64,000 bases of DNA, from NCBI RefSeq assembly GCF_001895265.1, contig NZ_CP016796.1, positions 1,116,001-1,180,000 on the forward strand, in the 5' to 3' direction. This document shows positions 10,901-20,900 of the stretch, in pieces. Made by a program: the position numbers and the translations under genes. The notes beneath the pieces were generated by a model that was given only the letters and a program-made list of their open reading frames with translations, ran no database searches and was not told the origin of the DNA. This stretch comes from Francisella uliginis. Its GTDB lineage: Bacteria; Pseudomonadota; Gammaproteobacteria; Francisellales; Francisellaceae. Each line of letters opens with the position of its first letter. Position 1 is the first letter of the stretch.

Positions 10901-12772
10901 TTATTTTAGTACTAAAAATATATTTCTAAAAGACTTAATCCTTTTTTTTAGAAACTTATATTCTTCTAACTGTCTATCCTTAAAAGTTATAAAAGATTTT
11001 TTGAAAATATAATTTTCTTTTATAACACTTTCTCCATTTTTGTTTATATAACATTTTCTACTTAAATCTAGCCACGGTGTTGATATATTAGAGTTCAATT
11101 TATCAATACCAGAAATCTCTATATCAAAAATATATTCTTTTATATATGTTCTCGGTTGACCAATATATATATCATTTACACTATCCTCAGGGGGATCAAC
11201 AAAATCATACATACTTAACTTGAGGACTTTACCCATATTAGTTTCAATATATGGATTATCTACTATATACTCAAAAGAAAAATTTATATTTTTAACTATT
11301 CTCGAGTTTAAATCAGGAATAACTGATTTAAGTCTTTGATCTTTAGGAATATTATGTTCAGGCTCAAGAAAATTGCTATATATATAATCTATAATAATAT
11401 TTTTATTTGCAAATAGCTCAGAGCCAGTAAACATAATCGCTGACTCTTTTTCAAAGGTAACATAAGTAATAGTGTGAATATTTTTTTCTCTTATTTTATA
11501 TTCAGATTTAGAATGTATTTTAGACTTCCTATAGTTAATATTATAAACTCGCATATAATTAGGTTCATGATCAAGAGTTAATACTAATGCCTTACGATTA
11601 GCTATATCAGGGAACAAACCACCAGCCATACTAATATTATTAGTTGGATCAATCCAATATTTTTTTTTATTTGATCCTTCCACATATACTATTACATGGT
11701 TAAAATCATTAATACTTGCTAATGTATGATTAGGATGTTCTTGTATTATCTCACCTCGAGCTACTAAAGCAAATTTAGCAGATAAACCTAGATATCTTAA
11801 GCTAGCAACTGTTAGTAATGAATAATCTTTACAATCACCATATCCAGTATCAATAACCTCATTCATTGACCTTGGATAAAATCCAGCTTCAATTTTTTTC
11901 CAATCTCTCAAGTATGTTACTTTATTTTGTACTAGATTAGTTACACTATTTATTATATCTACATCATTTGTTAGGTGACTAAACTTTTTTAACTCAATTA
12001 CAAGCTCATTTGGCAGTGTTTGGCTTACAATATTTTCATATTTATTTGCTAATGTTTTATTTAGAGATTCATATGTTTTATCTGTTGATATACCAACCCA
12101 GGTTTGATTCTCTAAACTTAAAAGACTATTATTAGGTTCATTAATAGTAGCACTAGAAATTGGCTTTAAAAGTTTTATGGTGTAATGATAAATATTATTT
12201 TTTTTGAATTCTTTTATTTCTAAAACGTTAAAAGGATCATTGGCAAATATATACAAAGGGATTTCTGAATTAATAATAGTTTTTGAGTTTTTTAAAAGAA
12301 TATCAGTACCATAATATAATGTTTTTGAAAAATGATTATCAACTAATTGTCTTTCTACAACTCTTTCATATTTTAGATTAATTTTACTACCAGCTTGTAT
12401 TTTTTTAAATGGAATTAATATTTGTCTCATATTAATGAACCTATTTGCTTCACTAGCTAAAGTTTTATCCTCAATTAAATTCTTATCAATTTCATATTTC
12501 TTATCGTTATCTATACTAGCATTTATTACGTTAAATGATTCAAAACTTTCCGTATAAAGTAGTTTAATTAATTTATAATTGTCTCTGGCATTTTCATCGA
12601 TTATATTTATTTGTTCTTCAGTAATCCAATTAACTTTGTAATTTTTATCTATTTTGACATTATTATTTATATAACTACACGTAGCGCTCATATCTTGTTC
12701 AGTAGCAAAGCGAGCTAATAATGTTTCAACACAGAAAATAAATAATATATTGAAATAAATGACTGTTTTCAT
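10901..12772 (-). CDS. DUF3857 / transglutaminase-like exported protein
   Basis: This 623-residue protein has a signal peptide (VIYFNILFIFCVETLLARF). A beta-rich DUF3857-like region follows to about residue 250. A transglutaminase-like core comes next: GYGDCKDYSLLTVASLRYLG places the Cys near residue 317, a His follows in NDFNHVIVYV, and an Asp in WIDPTNN, giving the Cys-His-Asp triad. The remainder is a C-terminal beta-rich region. Members of this family are exported and are thought to act on proteins or cell-wall peptides, but no substrate is established, so only the fold and likely peptidase or cross-linking chemistry are claimed. It is a single gene with no close partner on either side. 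Confidence 0.8.
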   Translation of the reverse strand: MKTVIYFNILFIFCVETLLARFATEQDMSATCSYINNNVKIDKNYKVNWITEEQINIIDENARDNYKLIKLLYTESFESFNVINASIDNDKKYEIDKNLIEDKTLASEANRFINMRQILIPFKKIQAGSKINLKYERVVERQLVDNHFSKTLYYGTDILLKNSKTIINSEIPLYIFANDPFNVLEIKEFKKNNIYHYTIKLLKPISSATINEPNNSLLSLENQTWVGISTDKTYESLNKTLANKYENIVSQTLPNELVIELKKFSHLTNDVDIINSVTNLVQNKVTYLRDWKKIEAGFYPRSMNEVIDTGYGDCKDYSLLTVASLRYLGLSAKFALVARGEIIQEHPNHTLASINDFNHVIVYVEGSNKKKYWIDPTNNISMAGGLFPDIANRKALVLTLDHEPNYMRVYNINYRKSKIHSKSEYKIREKNIHTITYVTFEKESAIMFTGSELFANKNIIIDYIYSNFLEPEHNIPKDQRLKSVIPDLNSRIVKNINFSFEYIVDNPYIETNMGKVLKLSMYDFVDPPEDSVNDIYIGQPRTYIKEYIFDIEISGIDKLNSNISTPWLDLSRKCYINKNGESVIKENYIFKKSFITFKDRQLEEYKFLKKRIKSFRNIFLVLK

Positions 12773-12854
12773 TTGGCATTAATGCTATTAGAAATAATTG
12801 TATTATATTTATAGATCAAACATATACAATATTTTTCACAGCATAAATTCTACT

Positions 12855-13265
12855 TTAATTCTCTGCCATCCAAGTTTCAAGAATTACACATGCAGCTAAA
12901 GCATCCACTTTTAGATGACTAACTTTTTTACTCTTAACTTCTTCTAAACGCCATCTTGCTTCACGAGTTGAATAAGCTTCATTTATAAGATGAACATTCC
13001 TTTGATATCTCTTTTTTACCTCTTTAGCAAAATCTTTTGCAGCTTTGGTAATGTCAGTTTCAAAATCTTGTGTATCCAAAGGCAAGCCAACTATAATATC
13101 TGAAGGATTCCATCTTTTGACAATTTTATCAAGTTCAATCCAGTTTGGTACACCATCATAGGCTTCAACAGTTCCAATAGGAGTAGCTGTTTTTGTAATC
13201 ATTTGACCACTTGCTAAGCCAATTCTAGCTTTACCAAAGTCTATAGCTATTAAAGATTGAAACAT
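12855..13265 (-). CDS. ruvX: RuvX/YqgF, putative pre-16S rRNA nuclease
   Basis: This 136-residue RNase H-fold protein matches YqgF/RuvX over its full length. It has the N-terminal strand IAIDFGKARIGLA with the catalytic Asp, the block IIVGLPLDTQD, the motif NEAYSTREA with the conserved Glu, and KVDALAACVILE with the last acidic residue. The family trims the 5' end of pre-16S rRNA and was once annotated as a Holliday-junction resolvase. Its start codon overlaps the last base of the upstream yqgE stop (13265), the usual yqgE-yqgF operon with translational coupling. Confidence 0.95.
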   Translation of the reverse strand: MFQSLIAIDFGKARIGLASGQMITKTATPIGTVEAYDGVPNWIELDKIVKRWNPSDIIVGLPLDTQDFETDITKAAKDFAKEVKKRYQRNVHLINEAYSTREARWRLEEVKSKKVSHLKVDALAACVILETWMAEN

Positions 13266-13846
13266 TAGCCATTACCTATATTTTCAAATAAAGAGTCTAA
13301 GTTTTGTAAACTATATCCAGCATGTTCTAGATGATTTTGCCACTTTGTCTTATTTTCATAGTTAAATAATATCTTCTTGCTTAATTTATCTGTCACAATC
13401 CAGTCATTAGCTTTTATCTCATCTGATAGCTGATCTGCTGTCCAACAACTATAGCCAACTATAGGTAAAAAATATTCAGGCAGGATATTATTTGCAAGGT
13501 CTTCTAAAATATCCATTGAAGCGGTAATAGCTAAACCTTCATCAAGCTTTATAGTTGAATTGTAGTTACGTCCATTCGTAGTATGGAGTATTAATATTTT
13601 GTGAGGGCTTATTGGACCGCCCATATAAAGAGGGTGGCTTAATATCTCTTCAAAGGTATTATTATGAGGTATATCAAGCTCTTCAAAGACATCTTTCAAC
13701 TTATCATCTAAAGGCTTATTTATAATTAAGCCCATAGCACCATGACGATCATTTTGACAAAGATAAATAACAGATTTAGTAAATATAGCATCATCTTTTA
13801 TGAGAGGAGTTGCTAATAAAATTTCACTTTTATGATTTTGGAACAT
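13265..13846 (-). CDS. yqgE: YqgE/AlgH family protein
   Basis: This 193-residue protein has the YqgE/AlgH hallmarks: ILLATPLI near the N-terminus, VIYLCQNDRHGAMGLIINKPL, YMGGPISPHKILILH and the C-terminal GYSCWTADQLSDEIKANDWIV. The biochemical role of the family is not settled; AlgH was first described as an alginate regulator in Pseudomonas, and structures suggest a conserved pocket. It is followed immediately by ruvX with a one-base overlap, the common arrangement in gammaproteobacteria. It is divergent from the mutT-like gene, with about 37 bp between the start codons. Confidence 0.93.
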   Translation of the reverse strand: MFQNHKSEILLATPLIKDDAIFTKSVIYLCQNDRHGAMGLIINKPLDDKLKDVFEELDIPHNNTFEEILSHPLYMGGPISPHKILILHTTNGRNYNSTIKLDEGLAITASMDILEDLANNILPEYFLPIVGYSCWTADQLSDEIKANDWIVTDKLSKKILFNYENKTKWQNHLEHAGYSLQNLDSLFENIGNG

Positions 13847-13883
13847 ATTATATTTCTTAATAACAATGTTAATTTTTTATAAA

Positions 13884-14285
13884 ATGGAACGGATAAATGC
13901 CGCAGTGGCGATAATTCTAAATGAACAGAAGAATAAAGTCTATATAAATCTAAGACAAAAATTCCAGACATACAGTGATTACTGGGAATTTCCTGGAGGT
14001 AAAGTAGAAAATAATGAAAGCTTTGAAGATTGTATAAAACGAGAAGTTTTTGAAGAAGTTGGAATTACTATTAAAGCTCTAAATCCATATTTTAAGAAAA
14101 AACATATAAATAAAAATAATATCGAAGTTAATCTAGAGTTTTTTATTGTTGATAGCTATGAAGGTATTCCTTATCCAAAAGAAAATCAACAACTAAAGCT
14201 TGTAAATATTTCAGAACTTGATAATTATTATTTTCTACCAGCTAGTATAGAAATAATTGAGAAATTAAAAAGAGAGTATATCTAG
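13884..14285 (+). CDS. mutT: MutT-like Nudix hydrolase (8-oxo-dGTP diphosphatase)
   Basis: The protein carries a complete Nudix box: from the G of GGKVENNE through SFEDCIKREVFEEVGI it fits GX5EX7REUXEEXGU exactly. The N-terminus MERINAAVAIILNEQ aligns with MutT, which begins its first strand in the same place, so the ATG at 13884 is chosen. An in-frame ATG at 13866 would add six residues (MLIFYK), and neither start has a clear ribosome-binding site. At about 133 residues it has the usual MutT length. It should hydrolyse oxidised purine triphosphates to protect DNA; related Nudix specificities cannot be excluded. It is divergent from yqgE. Confidence 0.85.
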   Translation: MERINAAVAIILNEQKNKVYINLRQKFQTYSDYWEFPGGKVENNESFEDCIKREVFEEVGITIKALNPYFKKKHINKNNIEVNLEFFIVDSYEGIPYPKENQQLKLVNISELDNYYFLPASIEIIEKLKREYI

Positions 14286-14426
14286 AGCAAGTATTAGTAA
14301 ATATGTTAATAATCAAGGGCTCAAGCTTAAATCTTGGAAGGATATTACTTTAAGTCAATAATTTAACATAATATATATTATGCGAAACTGAATGCATGAT
14401 AATAGAAGTTTATATATTAATTGTTT

Positions 14427-14894
14427 TTATTGTTGATTGAGACGCTTTTGAATCTGTTTTGATGAACTACTTATATTCGACCAGATAATTATAAATATAA
14501 ATAAATTAATTATTCCAGCTATAATATTTATAATAGGTATTAACCCTAATATCAAGAAGCCTACATACCAATAAACAAGTGAAGCTTTAAACTTCAATTT
14601 TTCATCATATTTTGTAGTATATATTTTTATTTGATCATCTAATTTAACAGCTGTCACAACAAATGCTATTGATGACCATATTGGAATTAGCTGAGTCCAT
14701 AACCATGCAGGATGAATTTGTTGATAATTATTTATCTTAAAAAGATTTTTAGATAATTTTCGTTGTGACAATATAAATAAGCCAGTAACAATAATTGATG
14801 CAATTGTAAAAGCAACTAAAGAAATTTGTAATAATATTGTAAATTGTTGGATATTTTGCATCAAAAACTGATTATTATTTATTAATTCTATCAT
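14427..14894 (-). CDS. Hypothetical membrane protein at the tail of NRPS locus 1
   Basis: The frame encodes about 155 residues with four hydrophobic segments: roughly FTILLQISLVAFTIASIIVTGLF, a block around WTQLIPIWSSIAFVVTAV, and the paired YWYVGFLILGL and IINIIAGIINLFIFIIIW near the C-terminus. The ATG at 14892-14894 is used here. A TTG at 14957 directly after the NRPS stop (TGA then TTG) would add 21 residues and would imply translational coupling, but neither start has a good ribosome-binding site. It resembles uncharacterised small membrane proteins with an HPAWLWTQLIP motif; no function is known. Placed 63 bp after the synthetase, it is probably co-transcribed and may help export, immunity or membrane localisation; that is inference. 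Confidence 0.6.
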   Translation of the reverse strand: MIELINNNQFLMQNIQQFTILLQISLVAFTIASIIVTGLFILSQRKLSKNLFKINNYQQIHPAWLWTQLIPIWSSIAFVVTAVKLDDQIKIYTTKYDEKLKFKASLVYWYVGFLILGLIPIINIIAGIINLFIFIIIWSNISSSSKQIQKRLNQQ

Positions 14895-14957
14895 TTTAGA
14901 AGTTTGTAAATATATTATATAATTTGTTAATTCTATTATATTATGGTGAATTTTCAA

Positions 14958-17900
14958 TCAATTTAAAACAACTATGTTTGATATATCAATAGAATTAACA
15001 TCTTTATAGAAATCATCTAAGCTTTCAGTATTACCAACTATAGCTATATTAAGTAATTTTTCAGCAATGCTACTTGTTTTATTTACAAAATCACCTTTTT
15101 TATAGAAATATTTTATCATAGGTTTTTTAGTATTTAATTTAGGAATATTAAAGTTCTTAATAATACCTTTATTAGGAGATAAAATATCAACACATAAAAT
15201 AGGTTTATATGTCATATTAGGATCTATACTATTATCTAAACCTGTAATAGAATAAAAATGCTCATGGTGTAAATTTATATCATATGCTAATTCATATATT
15301 TGCGGCAAACACGCACCACCAGGTCTAATTCCAACTTCAAGGAATATTATCTCTTTAGTTTTTTTATCTTTAAAAAACTCAAAATGGCTAACTCCATCAG
15401 GAATATTTAATATCTTTTCTACCTTAAATGCTAGTTTAGAGATCTTTTTATATTCTTCTGAATTTGGATCAGTCAAGATGAAACCTAATTTTTTTGCACT
15501 ATCCGCTACATCTAAACAAGGATGTAGATACTCTGTAATACCAGAAAAAATAATCTTGCTCTTTCTTTTTATTATATCGCAAGTATATACAACACCATTG
15601 ATAAAACTTTCCGCACTAAAATCTGTTTTATAAAATTTAGATTTCTGTATTTTCTCTATAAAATTTTTTGAAGCTTTTATATTAATATATAACTCTCCAT
15701 TTTTTATATAACTATTAAGACTTAATGGATGCGGTAATAAGTTTTCATGACTTATATGTCCTACACACAGATGATTCTCTAATTTCCAATTATTATCTGT
15801 CTCTACAAACTCTCCTAAGAAATTAAAAGATATAGGTATATTCTTCTCATTAAGAAACATTGTAGAGTTATTAAATATATGGTTTAAATATGAAAAAGAT
15901 AATCCCTTATCCTCTCCTAAATCTTTAAACTTAGACTCTATATATTTTATAAATAAATATGTAGAAGAATAAATATCGCCTTTTTCAGATAAATCAAAAG
16001 TCAGAGGGAATATATTCGTAAACCATCCAATAGTAGATGAAATATCTAAAGAACTATCTAATTCCTCTCTTCCATGTCCTTCAAATGCTATTGTAATTTT
16101 ATCTTGTAAAGAATACTGTTTATAAGCTTGTATAAAGCTTGCAATAATGATGTATTGTATCTGTGTTTTAATAGTTGTATCTTTTATTTTTTTAATTTTA
16201 GAAACAATATCTTTACTCACAGTAATGCTACTGTTATGAATATTATTAAAACTATCAGCATCTACATTTTTTAAACCCGTGGATTTTTCTTGCCAAAATT
16301 CTATTGTCCGCTGAGATGCACCAAGTGCTTTATTTTTTAAGAAATAACTCCACTCTTGATAAGTTGAGATCTCTTTATATTTATTCATATCAAGACCTTT
16401 ACTAGAAGATAAATCATCATAAATAGAGATCAAATTATTATAAATAATTCTTTGGGATACGCCATCTGTTATTAGATGATGAAGACAGATTAATAGGTAC
16501 TTATTTTCATTATGATCAAATAAATCAAAAGAGTATATATTTCCCTCTAAAATATTTAACTTAGACTGTAAGTCTGTACATATTTCTTCTATTTGCTTAT
16601 TAGATTTATAGTTATGGATATTTAGCTCTTTTAACTTGAAATTATCTTTATTTAGATATTTTTGTTTCCATACACCATCTTCAAAAGAAAATCTCAATGC
16701 AAAGGTTTCAGATGTTAGTTGAAGAGAAAGAACAGTTCTTTTAAGTATTTTTATATCAACATCGCAAGGCACTCGAATAAGAATAGATTGATTAAACCAG
16801 TTTGGATCTTTATGCCCAAAATACAAGAACCATTTTTGTATAGGAAGTAAGGGAACAATGTCACTCTCAATTACTTGACTATTTGTTTTATTTTTCTTAA
16901 CAATAGAAGAGTCATATTTCTTTGCTAATTTAGTTATAGTCTTTGCGGTAAAAACATCTATAGTTTTTATAAATATACCATTCTGTTTTGCTAAAGACTG
17001 TATTTGCATAACTTTTATTGAATCGCCTCCTATTTTGAAGAAGTTATCATCAATACTAACTTTCTCAACACCAAGAACTTTACAAAAAATACTATGAAAA
17101 ATTTTCTCAACCTCTGTACTTGGTTCTCTATAACTTTTATCATTTCCAGTATTTATTTTAGGTAATTTATTTCTATCTAATTTTCCATTTATAGTTAAAG
17201 GAAATTCTTTCATATGTATAAAATATGAAGGAATCATATATTCAGGTAATTTATTTTGAACTAATGACGAAAAATACTCATCATCATATTCAGTTTGAGA
17301 TACATAATATGCAACAAGACTCTTGTATCCAAGAATATCTACAGCTAAAACGGCTACTTGTATAATTTCTGGAATACTTAATATAACATTTTCTATCTCT
17401 GTTAACTCTATTCTATAGCCTCTGATTTTAACTTGAAAATCTGTTCGCCCAACATATTCAATTTCACCATTTGGCAGCCATTTAACCAAATCACCTGTTT
17501 TATATAATCTATCATAACCATATTCCTTATCATCACTAGTCATTAGATGATGTTCGATAAATTTTTCTTTAGTTAATTCTGGCCTATTTAAATACCCCCT
17601 AGCAACACCAGCTCCACTAATGTGTAGCTCCCCTGCGACGCCAATTGGTACTGGTTTTAAGTCTTTATCTAATACATATAGTTTCGTATTTGATATAGCT
17701 TTTCCAATGTTAAAAAAGTTTTTATCATATACTGTTCTTGTTGTTGAAAATACTGTTGTTTCCGTAGGACCATAATGATTTAGAAGCCTAGCCTTTTTTC
17801 CATGATAGTCTCCATTATATGTTTCGCCTCCTAAATCTATAGCTCTCAATAACGTATTATCAATCTGTTCATTACTAACTTGTTCCAATACTTTTGGAGG

Positions 17901-20900
17901 TATTGTCAGCAAAGAAATATCATTTTGCTCTATATATTTAAATAAACTAGAAATATCTCTAATTAGCTTCTTATCCAATATATGTAAAGTAATACCTGAT
18001 GATAATGCAGTAAAAAATTCCATAACAGATACATCAAATGTGTAGCTATGAAAACTACATGAAATATCTGATTTTTTTACAAATGATCTTTTATAATTTA
18101 TCAAATTTGCAATATTAGAGTGCTCTAGCATCACACCTTTAGGCTTACCTGTTGTACCCGATGTGAATATTACATATGCTAGACTATTAGGTTCTATAAC
18201 TATATTAGGAGAGCTTATGCTATAGCTATCTATCAGATTATTTTCATCTAGAAAAATCCTCTTTATATTTTGATAAATTTCTAATCTTTTGGCATATTCA
18301 CTACTTGAGAGAATTATTTCTGCACTAGAATCTTGTAAAATAAAGCTTATTCTATCATCTGGCATATCTATTCCTATCGGAATATAAGCACCACCTGCTT
18401 TAATAACCCCCAAAATAGCAATTATCATATCTAAGCCCCTATCAAAAAATAGAGGAACTAAGTAGTCTTTTGTTATATTAAAATGCTTTATTAAGTAGTT
18501 AGCCAACTGATTTGTTTTCTGATCCAACTCTTTATATGTAAGTCTTTCATCCTTAAAAATTAGAGCTACCTTATCTGGATTTAATTTAACTTGATAATTA
18601 AAAAAGTCAATAATGTTTCCAAGATTATCTATATTCTCGAAATTAGTATTAAAATCTTTTATAATTTTATCGTATCCTGCTTTGCTAAGAATATCGTACT
18701 CATTTACCTTAGTTTCAAGATTTTTAGCTAATTGCTCTAGGATAGTAGAGAACCCTTCTACAAAATCATTGATATATTCTTTTGAAAATAAACTCTCAGC
18801 ATAGGTAATATTAATCTGTGATATTTCTGGACTATCATCAATAAATAATGCTAAATCTAATTTAGCTGTATCTAGATAATCATAAAAAGGTAACCTTCTA
18901 GTATAAAAACTTTTTTCTTTTTGTCTTTGAATACCAAAACTTTGTACACTAAACATTACTTGAAATATAGGATGGAAGCTAGGATCACGCTCAATATTAA
19001 CCTCTCTAACAATATGCTCGAAAGGAATATTTTGTTTATTTTGAGCTTTAACTAATATTTGATTAATATTATCAATTAAATTTACTGTTTTAAAATCTGG
19101 GGAAATAGAATTTCTTAGAGGTACACTATTTACAAAAAAACCTATTGTATCTTGAAACTTACTATCTATTCTTCCAGACATTGGAACACCAATAGTTATA
19201 TCTTCACTATTAGAATATTTATACAATAAAATATTAAAAGCTGCTAAATAAATAGAAAAAGAAGATACTTTTTGCTTAATAGCTATATTATGCACTTGCT
19301 TAGCTATATCTCTGTCTAAACTTGTAGTTACACTCCTACCTTTATAATCAAATTTAGCAGGCCTATTACTAGCTAAATCTAGATTTTTCACTCCATCTAG
19401 CTTATTTTTCCAATATTCTAGACCTTTCTTATAAGTATGTGTTTTAAAAAACTCTTTTTGCCATATAGAGTAATCTCTATAACTGTGCTCAGGCTTTATA
19501 ATATTTAAATTATGAGGCTTGTTTGATTCACTAATTTTTTTATAATTATTTTGAACACTATCTATAAAGATATTCATTGACCATCCATCAAAAGCTATAT
19601 GATGAATGTTCAATAACATAATATAAGATTCTTTATACTTATATATGTATACTTTTATAGGCCAGGTTTCATTTAATAAGAATGGAACAGAGATATCATT
19701 ACGGATCTGTTTATTAAGAGCATCTTTAGATTTAAACTCTACATCAGAGATTCTAAAGGGTAATTCCGACTTTATAACCTTTTGATATATATTTAAGTCT
19801 TCCTCAACTATTATACTAGATAGTATATCGTGTTCTAAACAAGTTGTTTCAATTGATAATTTTAAATCTACTATATTAATATTAGATCTTAACTCTAAAA
19901 CTATTGGCATATGATATACAGATTTATTATTTTCTGTTTTATCAAAGAAATATAGCTGCCTTTGGGGAGATGAAAGAGGTGCTTTCCCACTATCGTTTTT
20001 ATCTAAGCTAAAGTCTTCAGGTACATTATTCTCTCTATTTAAAAGTAATAAATTTTTAATATTTCGACACTCAAAGATATCTCCAACAGTTATACTTTGC
20101 TTTAGTATTTTACTTATTTTATTAGATAGTTGTATTGCTAAAATACTGTTTCCACCTAGAGCAAAAAAATCATCATTTATAAAAACATTATCAATATTTA
20201 AATATTCTTTCCATAACTCCACTAATTTCTTTTCAATTCCAGTTTTTGCTAATTCTCCATCTTTTTTATTTGAAAAATCAACTTTAGGCAAAGACTTTAT
20301 ATCAACTTTTCCACTACTATTTAATGGGAACTCCTCTAAAGACAAAATAAAACTTGGAATCATATATTCCGGAAGAGCTTTAGCTAAATCTTTATTAAGC
20401 AATATAGACTTATCATTTTTTTCTTGAAAAGTTACATAAGCTACTAAAACTTTTTCATTATTTGGATTTTCAGAAACAATAACCACTGATCGTTTAACAT
20501 AATCAAGAGACATTATCGCAGCTTCAATCTCACCAATTTCAATCCTAAAACCTCTAATTTTTATTTGAGAGTCTGTTCTACCTACATAATTTAAACCATC
20601 ATAATCCCACCTAGCTAAATCACCTGTTTTATATATTTTTTTGCTATTAGTACCAGATATATATAATGGATTATCTATAAACCTCTCTGAAGTTAGCTCC
20701 ATCATATTGAGATATCCTTGTGCAAGACCTCTCCCTCCGATAAAAAGTTCTCCAGTAAATCCTTTTGGAACAAGTTTTAAGTTCTTATCTAGAATATAAA
20801 CTTGCTCATTTTTTAATGCCCTACCAATACTAACCTTATGATCATTCCTATTAAATCTATGGGCAGAACTCCAGATAGTTGTTTCTGTTGGACCATAAAC

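Noticed and set aside
14284-14361. A plus-strand tail reading RASISKYVNNQG and then LKLKSWKDITLSQ directly after mutT
   Set aside because: It looks like the end of a coding sequence but has no start or upstream continuation, and 25 codons are too few to assign; chance is likely.
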